Origin: Nymphaea colorata
Lineage: Eukaryota; Streptophyta; Magnoliopsida; Nymphaeales; Nymphaeaceae
Direction: 5' to 3'
Assembly (NCBI RefSeq): GCF_008831285.2
Contig: NC_045150.1
Coordinates: 6,584,001-6,648,000 of the forward strand
DNA length: 64,000 nt
The position numbers and the translations under genes are program-made. Shown piece after piece: positions 1 through 11,963 of the stretch. Position 1 is the stretch's first letter. The number at the start of each line of letters is the position of its first letter. The notes under the pieces were generated by a model, which saw only the letters and a list, made by a program, of their open reading frames with translations, was not told the origin of the DNA and made no database searches.

Positions 1-83
1 AACAATTAAAATCCCTATCCAAACAAGATTTTGTACAAAAAGTCTACCATAAAGTATAAAAATGACTTTCTGGGTGAGTTGGA

Positions 84-564
84 CGTAGGGCTGAACACAA
101 GCCCGAGTTCAGTCAGCTTGAGCTCGGCTTGACTAATGAAACCTCGAGCTTGACTCGGCTCCAGCTCGAGAATAGCTCGATGGAAGCAACTCGAACTCGA
201 CTCGGCAGTTACGTGTTGAGCTCGAGTTCAACTCGATTAAGACTCGACAAACTCGTTTGAATAGAATTGAAATTTTACGTGTTGAGTTCGAGCTTGACTT
301 GATTGAGGCTCGACAAACTCGTTTGAATAAACTTGATATTCATTGTTATGTATTGAACTCCAGTTGGACTCGATTAAGGCTCGACAAACTCGATTAAGGC
401 TTGAGTTCAACGCGGCAGTTACGTGTTGAACTCAAATTCAAATCGGTTATTTGAAAGAGTCGACTCATGAACTCGAGCTCAACTCGTTAAGCAAATGACT
501 CGGCTCGAACTTGTTCATGAGCTGAGCTTTAACGACTCGAGCTCGAGTAGCTTGATATCCTACG
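84..564. mobile_element. CTCGAG-rich non-autonomous DNA transposon (hAT-like), copy 1
   Basis: The stretch is packed with degenerate repeats of AACTCGAGCTCGACTCG type in both orientations. The left end reads GTAGGGCTGAACACAAGC, and the right end (reverse complement) starts GTAGGATATCAAGC, giving short imperfect terminal inverted repeats. The same internal motif makes up the element at 11964-12459. There is no coding capacity. The superfamily assignment rests only on end similarity and is tentative. Confidence 0.5.
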
Positions 565-799
565 GCCTGCATTAGTTTTGGTATTGATCTTCTCATTCAT
601 GTCAAATAATACAACGGTTTCATATAAATGATTGCGTTATGATATGAAAATTTTAGAACAAATAATTTTAAAAGCTTTTCTATAATCACCATCCACGACT
701 AGAGGGAACTTTATCCATCAAAAAATGGGCAATAGTTTTGCCACCATTAATATCTATCACCGCTAACCGCAACTGGTTTGGTGTCCTTGGTCTCAAGGG

Positions 800-925
800 A
801 GAAGCTTTCAAACCTTTTCAGGGGCTGAATAATATTTTTTCAAAATTTTTTCATGAGGCAAATTAAATTTTTCAAAAATATAACACACATTTTGATTTTC
901 TAAAATGCCCGCCCCGTTGCCCCTT
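800..925. repeat. Decayed fragment of the GCGGAG/GGGGC MITE family
   Basis: GGGGCTGAAT is followed by AAAATTTTT-rich DNA and ends in GCCCGCCCCGTTGCCCC. This matches the general plan of the elements at 9675-9845 and 55445-55640: a GC-rich end, an AT-rich core with TTTCAAAA, and a GGGGC-type end. It is probably truncated. Confidence 0.3.
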
Positions 926-988
926 TCCCTCTGCCGGTGATTAGGCTCATATTGTCATATGATAACACTTTTGGAACTGTCATGACGC

Positions 989-991
<3 letters not shown>

Positions 992-1038
<47 letters not shown>

Positions 1039-1039
1039 A
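992..1039. repeat. (TA)n microsatellite
   Basis: TA dinucleotide run interrupted once by TG. Confidence 0.95.
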
Positions 1040-1450
1040 TAATGATTGGTAAGTTTGAGTGGTTAGTAAGTGAGAGACAAAAAAAACTGAACCCTTTATA
1101 TATGATATTTAAAATTATTTTTTTTGAAACCGAACTTTACCAATATCATTTCAAGAAAACGTTCCAGCAAAATGTATATCAAGTTGATTACTTTTGAGTT
1201 TTAACAATGTTTTTATAATAAGCAAAAATGAATGGCTTTCATAGCATCATCAACATTTTGACAATAGAAAAATCAACATTTTTTATAAAACCGACTGGAT
1301 TCAAAGCATGTTTTATATTAAAACAATTTTTATAAATATATTATGATGTTTATATTTTATTTAAAATAATTTTTTAACAAAAAACTCAAGGGTCTGATTT
1401 TCATTTGAACTAAGTGTCTTGCTTTTACTAATTTCTTTCTTTCTCTTTCT

Positions 1451-1470
1451 TTATATATATATATATATAA
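1451..1470. repeat. (TA)n microsatellite
   Basis: Short TA run following a CTTT-rich tract. Confidence 0.9.
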
Positions 1471-3127
1471 GAGAGGGGAAAAGGAAGGACGCCCTTTATT
1501 TGATGTGGTTAAAGAGAGAAAAGAAGGGGATTGATTGTCCGGGTGGCCGCCACCAAATGTGAACCGGGTTTGATTCCCTTCCCTTCCTTTTTCCATGACA
1601 CCTTGGACCTTGTGCTTGGACTACGTGAGTTAGTAGTTGAAAGTTCGAGGCTCTACGCCCTCTTCCCTTTCTTCTTTTTATTTCTTGGCCCACCATGTCC
1701 AACTAACGTTTCCTTTAATATTGTTGATGACGATCATCGGCATCATCCTTCATCAATTTGACGCGCTACATTCTCTGCTTGAGCCAAGCAATCTAAACTA
1801 GCTAAGATAGTTCCTGATCAACACTCTTCAATATCATGGCGCCATTCAAATTTGAATTAAAGATGTGGTTACACACACCGCTCAACTTGACCAGTTGTAC
1901 TACCCATCATTTGATCGCGAAATATGAGAGAGATAATAAGATATGTTTGACATATGATTTTTGGGCATTGGACGATCGATCAAAATTGCCGATGCGAGGA
2001 GAGACGATATCTGAAGTTTTTGGGTATGCTTGGACGTGGCGCCAATGCACGGTCAACTTGGTGCCACGACTCACCCCATATGATCTAGAGGCACAGTGCC
2101 GATGGGACCGGGAACTGGTCTGAATCATTTAGTGGATTTTTTTTTTTTTTTTTTTTTTGCAGGAAGATGGGCACATGCCCCATGGCCCATATGGGCCTCC
2201 CCTTGTTACATCATCTTTATCATCATCAGATATGGTTAGACTGAATTTTTCTTTTTCTTCTTTTTTAGCCTACATAGAGTCAAGAGAGCCTATATTATAG
2301 GTGGTAATTTGATCATGAACATTTGACAAGTTCAAATTAGTTATATTTATTCTGCAGTGCCTCTCCAACAAAGTGGGTGGTGGTCAAAGTAGAGTGTGGG
2401 AATTGTGAAATGTGAAGACTTAGTGGCTTTATTGTCACAGTCAATGTTAAGTGAACATACAATTCATTACTATTGGGAGCAAGACCTTCCAAAACCAATA
2501 TTCAAAACCAATATTGTAACATCCTAAAAATTTAGTTTCGAATTAAATATTGAGAGAGATGTTCAAGGATTTATAAAGTAGGTTATTAAAAAGATAATTG
2601 TTTTGATTCATAATCTTGCTGGGGTTGGAGCCGAAATTGTTAGGGAGCGGGTTGGGATCTACTGAATCAGGAGCTCAAACCGATGAATGAATCGGGTTGT
2701 TACAAATATTACCAAAAAAAAATATCACAAAAGATGAAATCAAATTTTGTCTTTGGTTTTAGGCTTCAATCCAAATACCCCTTTAATGTTTTATTCGCGT
2801 TCGAAGAACTGAGTTTTAACCAAATTTTTGTAAAACTTGGTTTTCACATTTTTTGATGGAGTCATACACATGCCCAAAAAAACTTAGAAAGTAGTTATCA
2901 AAATATATAATGGATATTTCTGAACAAAAGAAGTAAAGTGGACGTTAAAACATTAATAGACAATGATTAAGTTTGCCTCTTAGAAAGATTACATATCAAA
3001 AAGACTTCAACCAGAAAGGACAGAACGGAAAATGAAGACAAAAAAAGAAGAAATCTTAAAAAAAACTTGCAGCACTGTGAAAATTGAGCAGAAATTACGT
3101 TCACATTTGATTGAGTTCAACTCATTA

Positions 3128-3130
<3 letters not shown>

Positions 3131-3185
<55 letters not shown>
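3131..3185. repeat. (TA)n microsatellite
   Basis: Nearly uninterrupted TA run of about 55 bp. Confidence 0.95.
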
Positions 3186-3186
<1 letters not shown>

Positions 3187-3485
3187 CCTAATCGAATGAA
3201 GAAAGGAAATAATGGGAAAATAGTGTTAAGTAGTTGAAAAGATTCAATTGACAACTTTTTGACCAAGTCAGAAATAAGTTCCGTACATATGAAATTTGTT
3301 TCCCTCAAACTTCACCTGAAAAACTAAAGTTTTTGACTTACTCAGGCAAAACTTTTTTTAGAATAAGTAAATTTATCTTGTCAAATAATTTATGCATGCC
3401 TTGGAGAAAGGGTTGAAGCTTGTTTTCTTTGGGGAGATGTATGGGGAACAAATACTTCTCAACTAATTGGGGTGCATCTAAGGTT

Positions 3486-3740
3486 GAGGTAGGGTTGCGG
3501 GCAGGTACTTAATACTCTGTTCAACTTGAGCCTTAAAAAAAAAAGAACACCAGGCTGGCTCGATAATTTATTGAGTCGATCCGGTTGGGTACAGTAAGTT
3601 GAGGTGCTCAATAAATTTTTTAATATTTATTTTATTAATTTATATATAATATTTTATTATATTTATATATTATTTTATATTAAAAATGTATTTTTTAACT
3701 TAATCATGCTCGGGTTTTAATGGTAGGGCCAGGCCGGCCA
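3486..3740. mobile_element. GGGCATCGGGC-type MITE, diverged copy a
   Basis: Two GC-rich arms with GGCTGGCTCG and GGCCAGGCCGGCC words flank a core of TATAATATTTTATTATATTT type. The same plan recurs at 6379, 7035, 9110, 53541 and 56052. This copy is old and its ends are ragged. Confidence 0.45.
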
Positions 3741-5084
3741 ATGCCTAGCAAATCTCACGGGATATAAAACCACTAAAGTCTACGGAAGAATCCCCAAATT
3801 CTAAATGAAAACAATAAAATAATATTTTGAAAAAAAAAAATCCCCCTTTGTATAGAATAATATTATATGACTAGATGAAACCAAAGATAATAAAACCCAT
3901 TTGGATGACACTCCTAAACATGGCAAAGCAAGTTTTGCCTCCAAAATGTAGTTTGAATGAAGCCAAAAATTAGGTTTTCTCAAAAACGGGTTTTGATCGG
4001 ATTATTTAATTTTGGATGTGACATCCAAGCATACAAACAACTTTTAAAAATGATTTAAAAACTTTTTTTTTTCAAAAAACAGGTTATTTGAAGGTGTCAT
4101 CCAAACACGCCCTTAATATATAATACAAGTAGCTTAAAACAAACTTTTTTTTATACATTTTTCAATGAAAAAAATGCTAGATCAATTGAAAGTCACTGCT
4201 GTCAATTTTTTTGAAAGTTTGACGTAAGGCTCTCTCCTCATACTATATTTAAAAGCAAAAGCTATTCTTCTGGGCTACTCATGATCCACTCGATTTGGTA
4301 TGGGAATATTCCAAGGCTCATATGAAGGAAGAACCAGGAACACAAAAGTGAGGCCAAAAAGCCCTAGATACCAACCCAAAACTATAAATTTTAGATAGGG
4401 AGTGAGGAACTAGGCCACTTGTCTAGTCGCCGGTCACGGGTCGCCGGCCGCCAGACCCCACCTTCTTTTGACTGCCACCAATATGGCTAAAAGGAAGAAA
4501 AATGAAGTCTAGAGGGAGGGAGGAGGCTGGCCCTATCGCTTTGGCAGCTAAGAACTTTATGCATGCGTATGTATGTGTATATGTGTATGTATTTGCCGGA
4601 TTACCGCCTTATCGATCAAGTAACCGTCCCCTTAGATTGGAAATCGTTGGTTGTGTTTGTTTTTCTTTTGTTGTACTTGCTTTTCTTGGATCTCAAGATT
4701 CTCAGTCACATGGACTTTGTTTAGGGCCGCCTTGTGGAACCACGCTTCCAAACCAAGTTACCTAAGTGGATATGTATAGACGGGTAGGGTTCGTATCATC
4801 TGAAAAAAATGATCCGAAATGCAAATTTGGATGGATTTGGTAGACAGAGAAAAAAATAAGCAAAAGATCTTGATGCAATATATGGATCAGACCAGTTAGA
4901 ATTTTGAATCAGATTTGATGGATTAGATTTGGATTCGACATCTCAGTTTGATGCTTCAAAAAAACATTTTACCGGCCCGTGCATTCTCAGCTCAAACACG
5001 AGGTGAAGATTTTCAGCAAAATTTTGACCCCATTACATGCGTGAAGGACAAAGTTTCGGGAAATTTTGTGAACTACTTTTCGAT

Positions 5085-5682
5085 TTATGTATAAACTACA
5101 AGATAAAGCTTTAGGGTTTTATAGTTTTGGATAGCGCCATTGCGGAGCCAGAATTTTTTAGCCGAAGGGCATTGATCCATCTTGTAATGAGTGGAGTGCA
5201 TCTTCTATTATTGAAATTCTTTTCTAAAGGTTTACATAGGCTGGAGTGGGCAGTTGCCCACACTAGCCCCAAAGTATCTTCGCTACTGGATAGCACCCAC
5301 TTGAGTAGCAGTGGTGGTGGGCTCTTCAAAGACGGTGATACCATATGATCACTAGCGACTAACTCTAATTTCAGTTGGTCAATTCTCATGAGCGAGCACT
5401 AGATCTCTGAGCTGCTAATAGTGACAAGCGTGACACTCTAGTTGATTGGTAATTTTGAGAAATATAATTTTCTATGATATATAAATTGTAAGACAAAGCT
5501 TTTAAGTTTTGCTAGTTTTCGAATAGCGTCCACTTGACTAGTAGTAGCAGTGTTGGTTTAGGCTTTTCTGAGACGGTGGTATAATATGATCACTAGTGAT
5601 TAATTGCAACGTCGGTTGTTCGATTCCTATAGACGCTAGTTTTCTGGACTGCAAATAGTGGCAACCGTGACACTCTAGTTGA
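5085..5682. repeat. Diverged tandem duplication of about 210 bp, first copy interrupted
   Basis: Copy 1 is 5085-5138 plus 5288-5444. Copy 2 is 5470-5682. Both share AAAGCTTT, ATAGCG..CCACTTGA, GAGACGGTG-like and ATATGATCACTAG words, and both end GTGACACTCTAGTTGAT. Copy 1 is split by the inserted element at 5139-5287. Confidence 0.75.
5139..5287. mobile_element. Small DNA transposon (MITE) inserted in a tandem repeat
   Basis: The uninterrupted second repeat copy shows what the empty site looked like, so the insertion is directly visible. The flanks are GGATAGCGCC (5129-5138) and GGATAGCACC (5288-5297), a probable 9-10 bp target duplication with one later mutation. The element begins ATTGCGGAGCCAGAATTTTT and contains GGCAGTTGCCCACACTAGCCCC, a plan shared with other GCGGAG elements in the window. 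Confidence 0.65.
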
Positions 5683-6378
5683 TAAGTGTACTATAGGTCC
5701 ACCTAGTCCTGAAGCAACCCTGGAATTCGGAGGTCAAAGAGAAAAGGGTGAGGCAGCCTTCGCTTCTCTTCCAAACACCATCTGAATGCTCAAGAAACAT
5801 GTTCTCTTCCTTTGAAAAGTAATTTATAAGACAGGCGGGCTTGATGTTGTCAATTCATCGAAAACTCGAAAACTTTATGTTCAACTCATTCACAGTGATC
5901 CCGGAAAGGGGATTATATATCTGCTACTTAGGAAACCTTAGTGAATTGGTAAGATCAGAAAGAGTTCCCTTGTGTAAGGTTCGTTTTACCTCTTTAGACC
6001 TTCAAATCCATTTGTTACTATCTCTGCACCAATCTGGAATGGAATACTAAACAATATTACACCTCTAAAAAGGAATTTAGAGCCCTATGGTTATTAAATT
6101 AATGTCTTCAATTATAATCTAATACTTCGTGTTCTCATATACTAGTACTCTTAGAAGTCATTTGACATTAGGAACAACATATGAGCATGTGAGTATTTCA
6201 TAAATCTGCTCAAATTTGGGGTATATTTATAAAATATTTGTTCAAGTGTTTTTATAAATCTATCCTAAATTTAGAGCAGATTCATGAAACACTCACAAGG
6301 TTTAACTTTTGGTAACTATCATTTTGAGTGCGTTCAAAATGTCGGGTCTTTATAGTTCGAAAACAAACATTCCGCTTA

Positions 6379-6690
6379 AGCCTGGGCATCGGGCTGGCTC
6401 GACATCCAAAAAACGGGTCCGGTCCGACTCGGGAAACCGGAGCCCGACTCGATTAAATTTTAAAATATATTTTTTAATATAAAATAATATATAAATATAA
6501 TTAATTGTAGCAAAATATTATATATATATATATATATATGTAAATTAATAAAAAAATTTAAAAAAACCAATTATCGAACCCGAATCATGCTTGTTGGGCC
6601 CACTCTGGGCAGCTTAGGTCCCTTTTTCTCAAGTCCGAGCCCGAGTCTAAGTTGAGCTGAATACCGGCTACCCAATGGAGGCCCAGCCTT
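6379..6690. mobile_element. GGGCATCGGGC-type MITE, copy b
   Basis: Starts GCCTGGGCATCGGGCTGGC, has an AT core with a (TA)n run at 6521-6540, and ends in GC-rich DNA with TACCCAATGGAGGCCCAGCC. It is non-coding. Confidence 0.65.
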
Positions 6691-7034
6691 GTGCCAAACC
6701 TTAATTCCATTGGGTCTATTGACCCTACACACCACACAACAGAACAGAAAAAATCATGACCGCCCTGCAATCCGTCTTCATTCATCTCTTTCCTGTTACC
6801 ATCTGATGGTTATCCTTTTTTCGAATGTCTTTTTTAACATTTATCATGGTCAATAAATAGCTCATTAGAGTTTTTTCGCTTTCCAAGGGTAAAGAATTTC
6901 CACTTTCAGGTCTCAGTTTTGGATCTGGGTCAAAATTAATTTACACGGCATGACCTATCCCAAAGTTGAATTGATTGTTAGCTGGATCCGGACCTTTCAA
7001 CATTTATTAAATCCGTGGGTAGGCAGGTGTAAGG

Positions 7035-7297
7035 GTGGGCGTTGGGCAGGGCCGAGCCGCTGGTGGGGGCCCGGTACCCAGACTGGTACGGGCCCGAGTC
7101 TGGGCCCGAAAAACCCAGCCAGGATCAGCTCAACGGGGGCTTGATTTGGTCTAATTAAATTTTACATTTTTTATATTAAAAAAATAATTTTATATTTTAA
7201 AAATATTTTTTTATTATAACCTAGTCAAGCCCGAACCCGGGTATCGGGCCCGAGCCTCACTTTCGAACATCGGGCCGACCCGATTGCCACCTCTAGG
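7035..7297. mobile_element. GGGCATCGGGC-type MITE, copy c
   Basis: The left end AGGGTGGGCGTTGGGC and the right end ATCGGGCCGACCCGATTGCCACCTCT are inverted relatives. The core is AT-rich with TTTTATATT words. It resembles non-autonomous hAT elements in end structure only. Confidence 0.6.
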
Positions 7298-7405
7298 CGG
7301 GCATCAGGAAAGGGGCTCCCCTCCCACTATGCCTCGAGGCCCACTGGGTGAATGGGGATCACCAACAAGGGGCGCTTGTGGCACACGAGAGGTCCTATGT
7401 TTGGC

Positions 7406-7515
7406 TCCGAATGGGGTGGTGGTTTCGACCTCTCATCTAATTGTCTTGAATGGTTTTAAATCCGAATGAGGTGGTGATTTCGACCTCTCATCTAATTGTC
7501 TTGAATGGTTTTAAA
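7406..7515. repeat. 55-bp tandem duplication
   Basis: Copy 1 (7406-7460) and copy 2 (7461-7515) both begin TCCGAATG and end GAATGGTTTTAAA. They differ at only two or three positions in the 55 bp, so the duplication is young. Confidence 0.9.
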
Positions 7516-7689
7516 AGCTGGTAAGTATTGAAGGTTTCTTTTAAAGTTTTATTACATTCAAGAAACTAACAATGTCTTATCTTGTTAAAGGTGTTCATGA
7601 TGATAGCGAGCAAATCTTGGGGAAAAAAAATTAAGAAATTGTGTTTTTTCCTGTCCACATATGGATGCCAATATATTTGATTTGGATCA

Positions 7690-8000
7690 CACATCTAATC
7701 TATACGAAAAAAAAAATCTCCGGATCAGTTCAGATCTAAGAAACGACAACTGATTCGATTTGGATTGGGATATACCTAAATATCGAATCACATTTAGATT
7801 CAAATTCAAATCGAATTTAGTTTTAAATAAACATAATATATCCAATGTTCTTGCATTTCGAACATTGGTCGGATTTGGTTTGAAATTCAGACTTAAGGTT
7901 CAGATATGAATATAAAAATCAGATTCAGATTGTGAAATCAGATTTTAAATTCAAATTCAGATTCGGATTCAGACATAACTTTTTTTTTGTTAATATCTAA
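7690..8000. repeat. GATTC/GATTT-rich degenerate repeat
   Basis: Dense degenerate words AGATTCAGATT, AATTCAAAT and GGATTCAGA on both strands. A similar tract lies at 41300-41560. There is no coding potential. Probably a decayed non-autonomous element. Confidence 0.45.
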
Positions 8001-8182
8001 ATTTAAATATACGAATATCCGTCGATTAAATGTCTAGTTTATTTAAATATGATTAGTTGACATGCCTACGTCCACGCCCTTTTTCACCGGAATCTGGCCA
8101 ATGTTTAGGACCATGGATGAAAAAGTCTGCACACTTGTTATGGATCTTCCACCGGAAACAAGCTAGAGCTTCCCCTTGCTTA

Positions 8183-8229
8183 TGCCGGAAAGTTGAGACG
8201 GTTGCCGGAAAGTTGAGACGGTTGCCGAA
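8183..8229. repeat. 20-bp tandem repeat, about 2.3 copies
   Basis: Unit CCGGAAAGTTGAGACGGTTG is repeated twice, followed by a partial third copy. Confidence 0.85.
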
Positions 8230-9109
8230 AGGTCTCAAACCCGTCGCCTGCTCAGGTGAAGAAAGAAGAAATGAATGTGAAATAATTTTAGCAAATTAAC
8301 ACGAGTACTTATACTCTTCCAAGAATTAGCTAGCTAATGATTCATATTTTAGACGGTCTTCCGAAAAATGTTTAAATTTGTGTGAAGTTAAAGTTGCCTC
8401 TTTTTTTTCAGAAAAATATTGAAACTTTGGGAATTTCCAAGTATCACAAATATTTAAATTCTTTAAGAAAAGCTCCTTGCCATAAATTTTTTTTTTCAAA
8501 AATAATAGTGTTCCGTCTTTAAAATACGGACGTTAATTAACTGAATTTCATAAATTTTGGCAGCGGAGCTTCTATATTTAAAAAACTTGGAATTTACCTG
8601 TTTAACCTTTTATTCTAGCTTATATTTATTTGTTGAGAAGTGGTTTATTCTACTTTTATTATACTGCAGCCAATTTTTCTTCTAAAGTAAGAGCTTCTTC
8701 ATATTATTTTTCTTAAAAATCTTACTCAACTTATTTTATTAATTTAACTTCTAGAAATGACAAGCTAGCAAAGTTCATCCTTTTGAACTTACAATGACTG
8801 TCGAATTAGATGACACATATTTTCCCATATGTAAGAAGAATTTCTCTAGCGAGCCAGCATTAATCTTGTAGAGTCTGGAAAATGTTCTATAAGATCTAAT
8901 TAGAGTTCCTAGTGAGACGGCTGCTACTATTGTTGATGAAACCAATAAATACAAGAAAAATCAAAACGATGATATATTGGTTAGGACGATAATGTTAGCT
9001 TGGATACGATCGAACTCATTAGGATCTTTGAGGATGACATGACTGCAAAATTAAAGAGATATTTGGTGTTATTGTATCAAAATATGATATCACCTTTAAA
9101 ACCGACATT

Positions 9110-9372
9110 TAAAACCGAGCGCGTGTTCGGTCCAATTTCGTTCCAATTTAATTAAAAAAGTATATTTTTTAAATGTAAAATAATATATAAATATAATTAA
9201 TCATAATAAAAGATTATATATGTATATAAATAAATAAATAAATAATAAAAAATCTTATCGGGCCCATCTAGGCCAGCCCGATAAATTATCAGGCAGGCCT
9301 GGTGTCCTTTTTTCCGAGCTTGAGTCGTGCTGGGTATTGGATACTTGCCGACGGCACGGCCTGGTGCCCAGG
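9110..9372. mobile_element. GGGCATCGGGC-type MITE, copy d
   Basis: The AT-rich core (AATATATAAATATAATTAATC) matches copy b closely. The right arm contains GGCCAGCCCGATAAATTATC and GGCCTGGTGCCCAGG. The left end is degraded. Confidence 0.55.
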
Positions 9373-9674
9373 ATCATACTTTATTTGTTCTTTTTTTCCT
9401 TTTATTTGAGTATCATGTTATTTGCTTTCATTGGATACCTGTGCAGAATGTGCCCATTTGGTTGTGGTTTAGAACTTGAAACAAGGGAATATCATAAAAT
9501 ACTCACATAATACTTAACCTCTCATTTCAGCATTTATATACCTTATATTTTTGGGGGTCGTGCAACATCAAAGAAGATACTGTAAGTATCATTGAATTTG
9601 CCATAAAGATTGGGGTAGATTCATGAAATACTAAAACAAATTTGAGTTAGTATTCTATGAATCTAACTATTCAT

Positions 9675-9845
9675 GGTAGGGGCGGAGTCCATAAATTTTT
9701 GATTATAAGAACCAAACTATAATTTGAAAATTTTAAGGGTCAAAATATTTTTTTTTTGTAACACTAACATTTTTAAATTTATGTACAAACTTCTGAATTT
9801 TTTAAAATTTGAGGGGGAGCTGCCGCCTCTGCCCTCTGATTCATA
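9675..9845. mobile_element. GCGGAG-type MITE
   Basis: Begins GGGGCGGAGTCC, has an AAAATTT-rich core, and ends GGGGGAGCTGCCGCCTCTGCCC. It has the same design as 5139-5287 and 11643-11804. The ends are imperfect inverted repeats. Confidence 0.5.
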
Positions 9846-10273
9846 GATTGCTCTACCAAACATGAAAAAACCCCTTTACTATCATACTTTTTTGTTAAGA
9901 GTGACTTATAGCCAATAAGTTTTGTGAAAACGAGAATTATGTATTTTGTGCATGCAAGTTACTGAAATATATTACTTTTCTTATTGTTGGCATACAATTT
10001 GCAGGATGCTATAATGTCATAAATTTTAATATAGTTTGAATCATAAAGGCTTTTTCTGTTTCAACTTTCACCTCTTAATTGCCTGGTCTGGAACCATAGT
10101 TTTGAACGTGGTTATGTCATTTTTATTAGATTTAAACAAAACGTATATGAGGTCCCAACTTGAGTTTTCCATGAGTTTTCTATTTCTTTGTTATTTCTGT
10201 TTTGTTGTTTAAAATTTTATAGCATTCTAGAGAAAGCTCCAGTTGTAGTTGCTAGAGCGACATATGAATTACC

Positions 10274-10325
10274 AGCGGCACTTCATAAGTGTCGTTAACA
10301 GCGGCACTTCATAAGTGTCGTTAAA
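10274..10325. repeat. 26-bp tandem repeat with internal palindrome
   Basis: Two copies of AGCGGCACTTCATAAGTGTC followed by GTTAA. Each unit contains the near-palindrome GCACTTCATAAGTG. Such CGGCACTT palindromes are typical of subterminal repeats of plant DNA transposons, but no intact element is seen around them. Confidence 0.8.
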
Positions 10326-10559
10326 AGTTTTGCATATATTTACGCGAAACCCTCCTGTCTTTCTCCTACTTGAAATTTGAGTTTTTTTTTTTTTTAAGGG
10401 TGAGTTGTTCATTCTATCGCTTCTAAGAAAGGCTACTGCCTTCTTGTGTCTCTCTTCTCGGGTCATATAGCACGTGCACTGAAACGTGATAGTGACCACT
10501 CCATGTATGCAATTTTTTCATCTTTTTATTTATTTTTCACAATAATTGTTGAGGATAAC

Positions 10560-10560
10560 C

Positions 10561-10587
<27 letters not shown>
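10560..10587. repeat. (TA)n microsatellite
   Basis: Uninterrupted TA run. Confidence 0.95.
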
Positions 10588-10592
<5 letters not shown>

Positions 10593-11074
10593 CCCCTATA
10601 TTGTTTGTGTGGCGACTTCTTTGAATGCAATTTTTTGTATGAATAATTGTTGGAGATGAGCATGACCACATTTTTTACTTGGTAAACAATCGCTCGTTGA
10701 CGAGACAAGTTCTTCTCGACATGATTTGATCCGCCAATAAATGTGTGCAGTGTGGGATTTGGCTGCATGAGTTGATATCATTTGGCCCACAGCCAAGTTT
10801 GGAGTCTTAGGCACATAATTTCTTCAGACCGCTCATGTCCCATTCGTTAATATGACCTCACGAATTTGGATTATCCAAATATATACATGGCCAGTTTTTT
10901 CCCTTGATGTATATCAAATCTGGATTCTTATCCAGAAATGTACATCAAATTTGGATTCTTAGCCAGAATTTTTTTGTTGATGATACTGATTCAGAAATAT
11001 TTTAGACCCCTCAAATATGTGATTGCTTATTTTTTTGTCACGAAAAGCTATCAAAAAGGTTATAGCGAATGGTG

Positions 11075-11200
11075 GTACCCAGTATTCGGCGCCGACTCGG
11101 GCCTAGGTTTTAAATTTGCGTGTCATGCGAACCTGATAAGTTATCGGGCTGGCCTCGCCTGAGTTGGCCCTATAACTTATTTAAAATATTATTTTATTTA
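11075..11200. mobile_element. GGGCATCGGGC-type MITE, truncated copy e
   Basis: One GC-rich arm (GGCGCCGACTCGGGCC, TTATCGGGCTGGCC) runs into the AT-rich core. The other arm is missing. Confidence 0.4.
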
Positions 11201-11642
11201 AAAAAAGTATGTTTTTATTATAATTAATCAGTTTTACATGTGATATTATGTTTTAGAATACAGCATGTATGTTTTTTCCACTTTATATGTAAGATGAGTA
11301 AAAAAAAATGTGAAAATACTTTTTAAGAATGGACGGTGTGTAAAATTTTAAATTATTTGATTTAGCTGATTTATTTTCTGCTTTTTCTTAGCCGTTTGTG
11401 CAGACTATTCATTTGGTGCCATTCGCCGAGCAGCTCCAAATTTTCGGTGGGGTCCGTGTTTGCCAAGAGACAAAAACAAATGAAATGGTGAATCGAAGCC
11501 GTTCATCTTAACGATGGACCATGTTGGATGCTCGTCCTGCATGCATGCGCCCAATCCTATCCTCACACATCTCACCTGAAGGCCATTATCTTTTCAGGAA
11601 AGAAATTTCACATTATTCTAAGTTGTGAGGGAAGTAGTTTAG

Positions 11643-11804
11643 GCGGTGGCGGAATTGGTTGAAATAGCACTCGTTTAAAAATATTTATATTTGACCAGAC
11701 ACTTATATAAATAAAGATCAATGTTTAAAGATGTTTATTTAAAAATAAATAAATTTTAAGAAACCGATGTGGGCAACTGTCACCACCATGTGGCTCCGCC
11801 ACCC
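11643..11804. mobile_element. Short MITE with exact terminal repeat and target duplication
   Basis: GGTGGCGGA at 11645-11653 is the exact reverse complement of TCCGCCACC at 11795-11803. AGTTTAG flanks the element on both sides (11636-11642 and 11805-11811), a likely target-site duplication. The core is AT-rich and non-coding. Confidence 0.75.
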
Positions 11805-11963
11805 AGTTTAGCTAGTCGGGTTGGCAAATTGAAATTGTTAGTTTGATTCTTGTTGATGTTATTTGTTTTTTTTTGTGTTATTGTAGATCGTCGATGCACC
11901 ACATCCTATTGAGTAGATTATAGATATACTATTCCACACATACACATAGATGGAATGAAAAAT

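Noticed and set aside
1836-2123. 95-codon frame in the left intergenic region
   Set aside because: No conserved motif and overlapping frames on both strands; consistent with chance or an old repeat.
5278-5682. Possible tRNA-derived SINE because of a GGTTGTTCGATTCC-like B box at about 5616-5630
   Set aside because: No A box at the right distance and no poly-A tail; the segment is a plain tandem duplicate.
11641-11680. tRNA-like start GGCGGTGGCGGAATTGGTTG
   Set aside because: It is the left end of a MITE with matching inverted repeat; no anticodon stem or T-arm follows.
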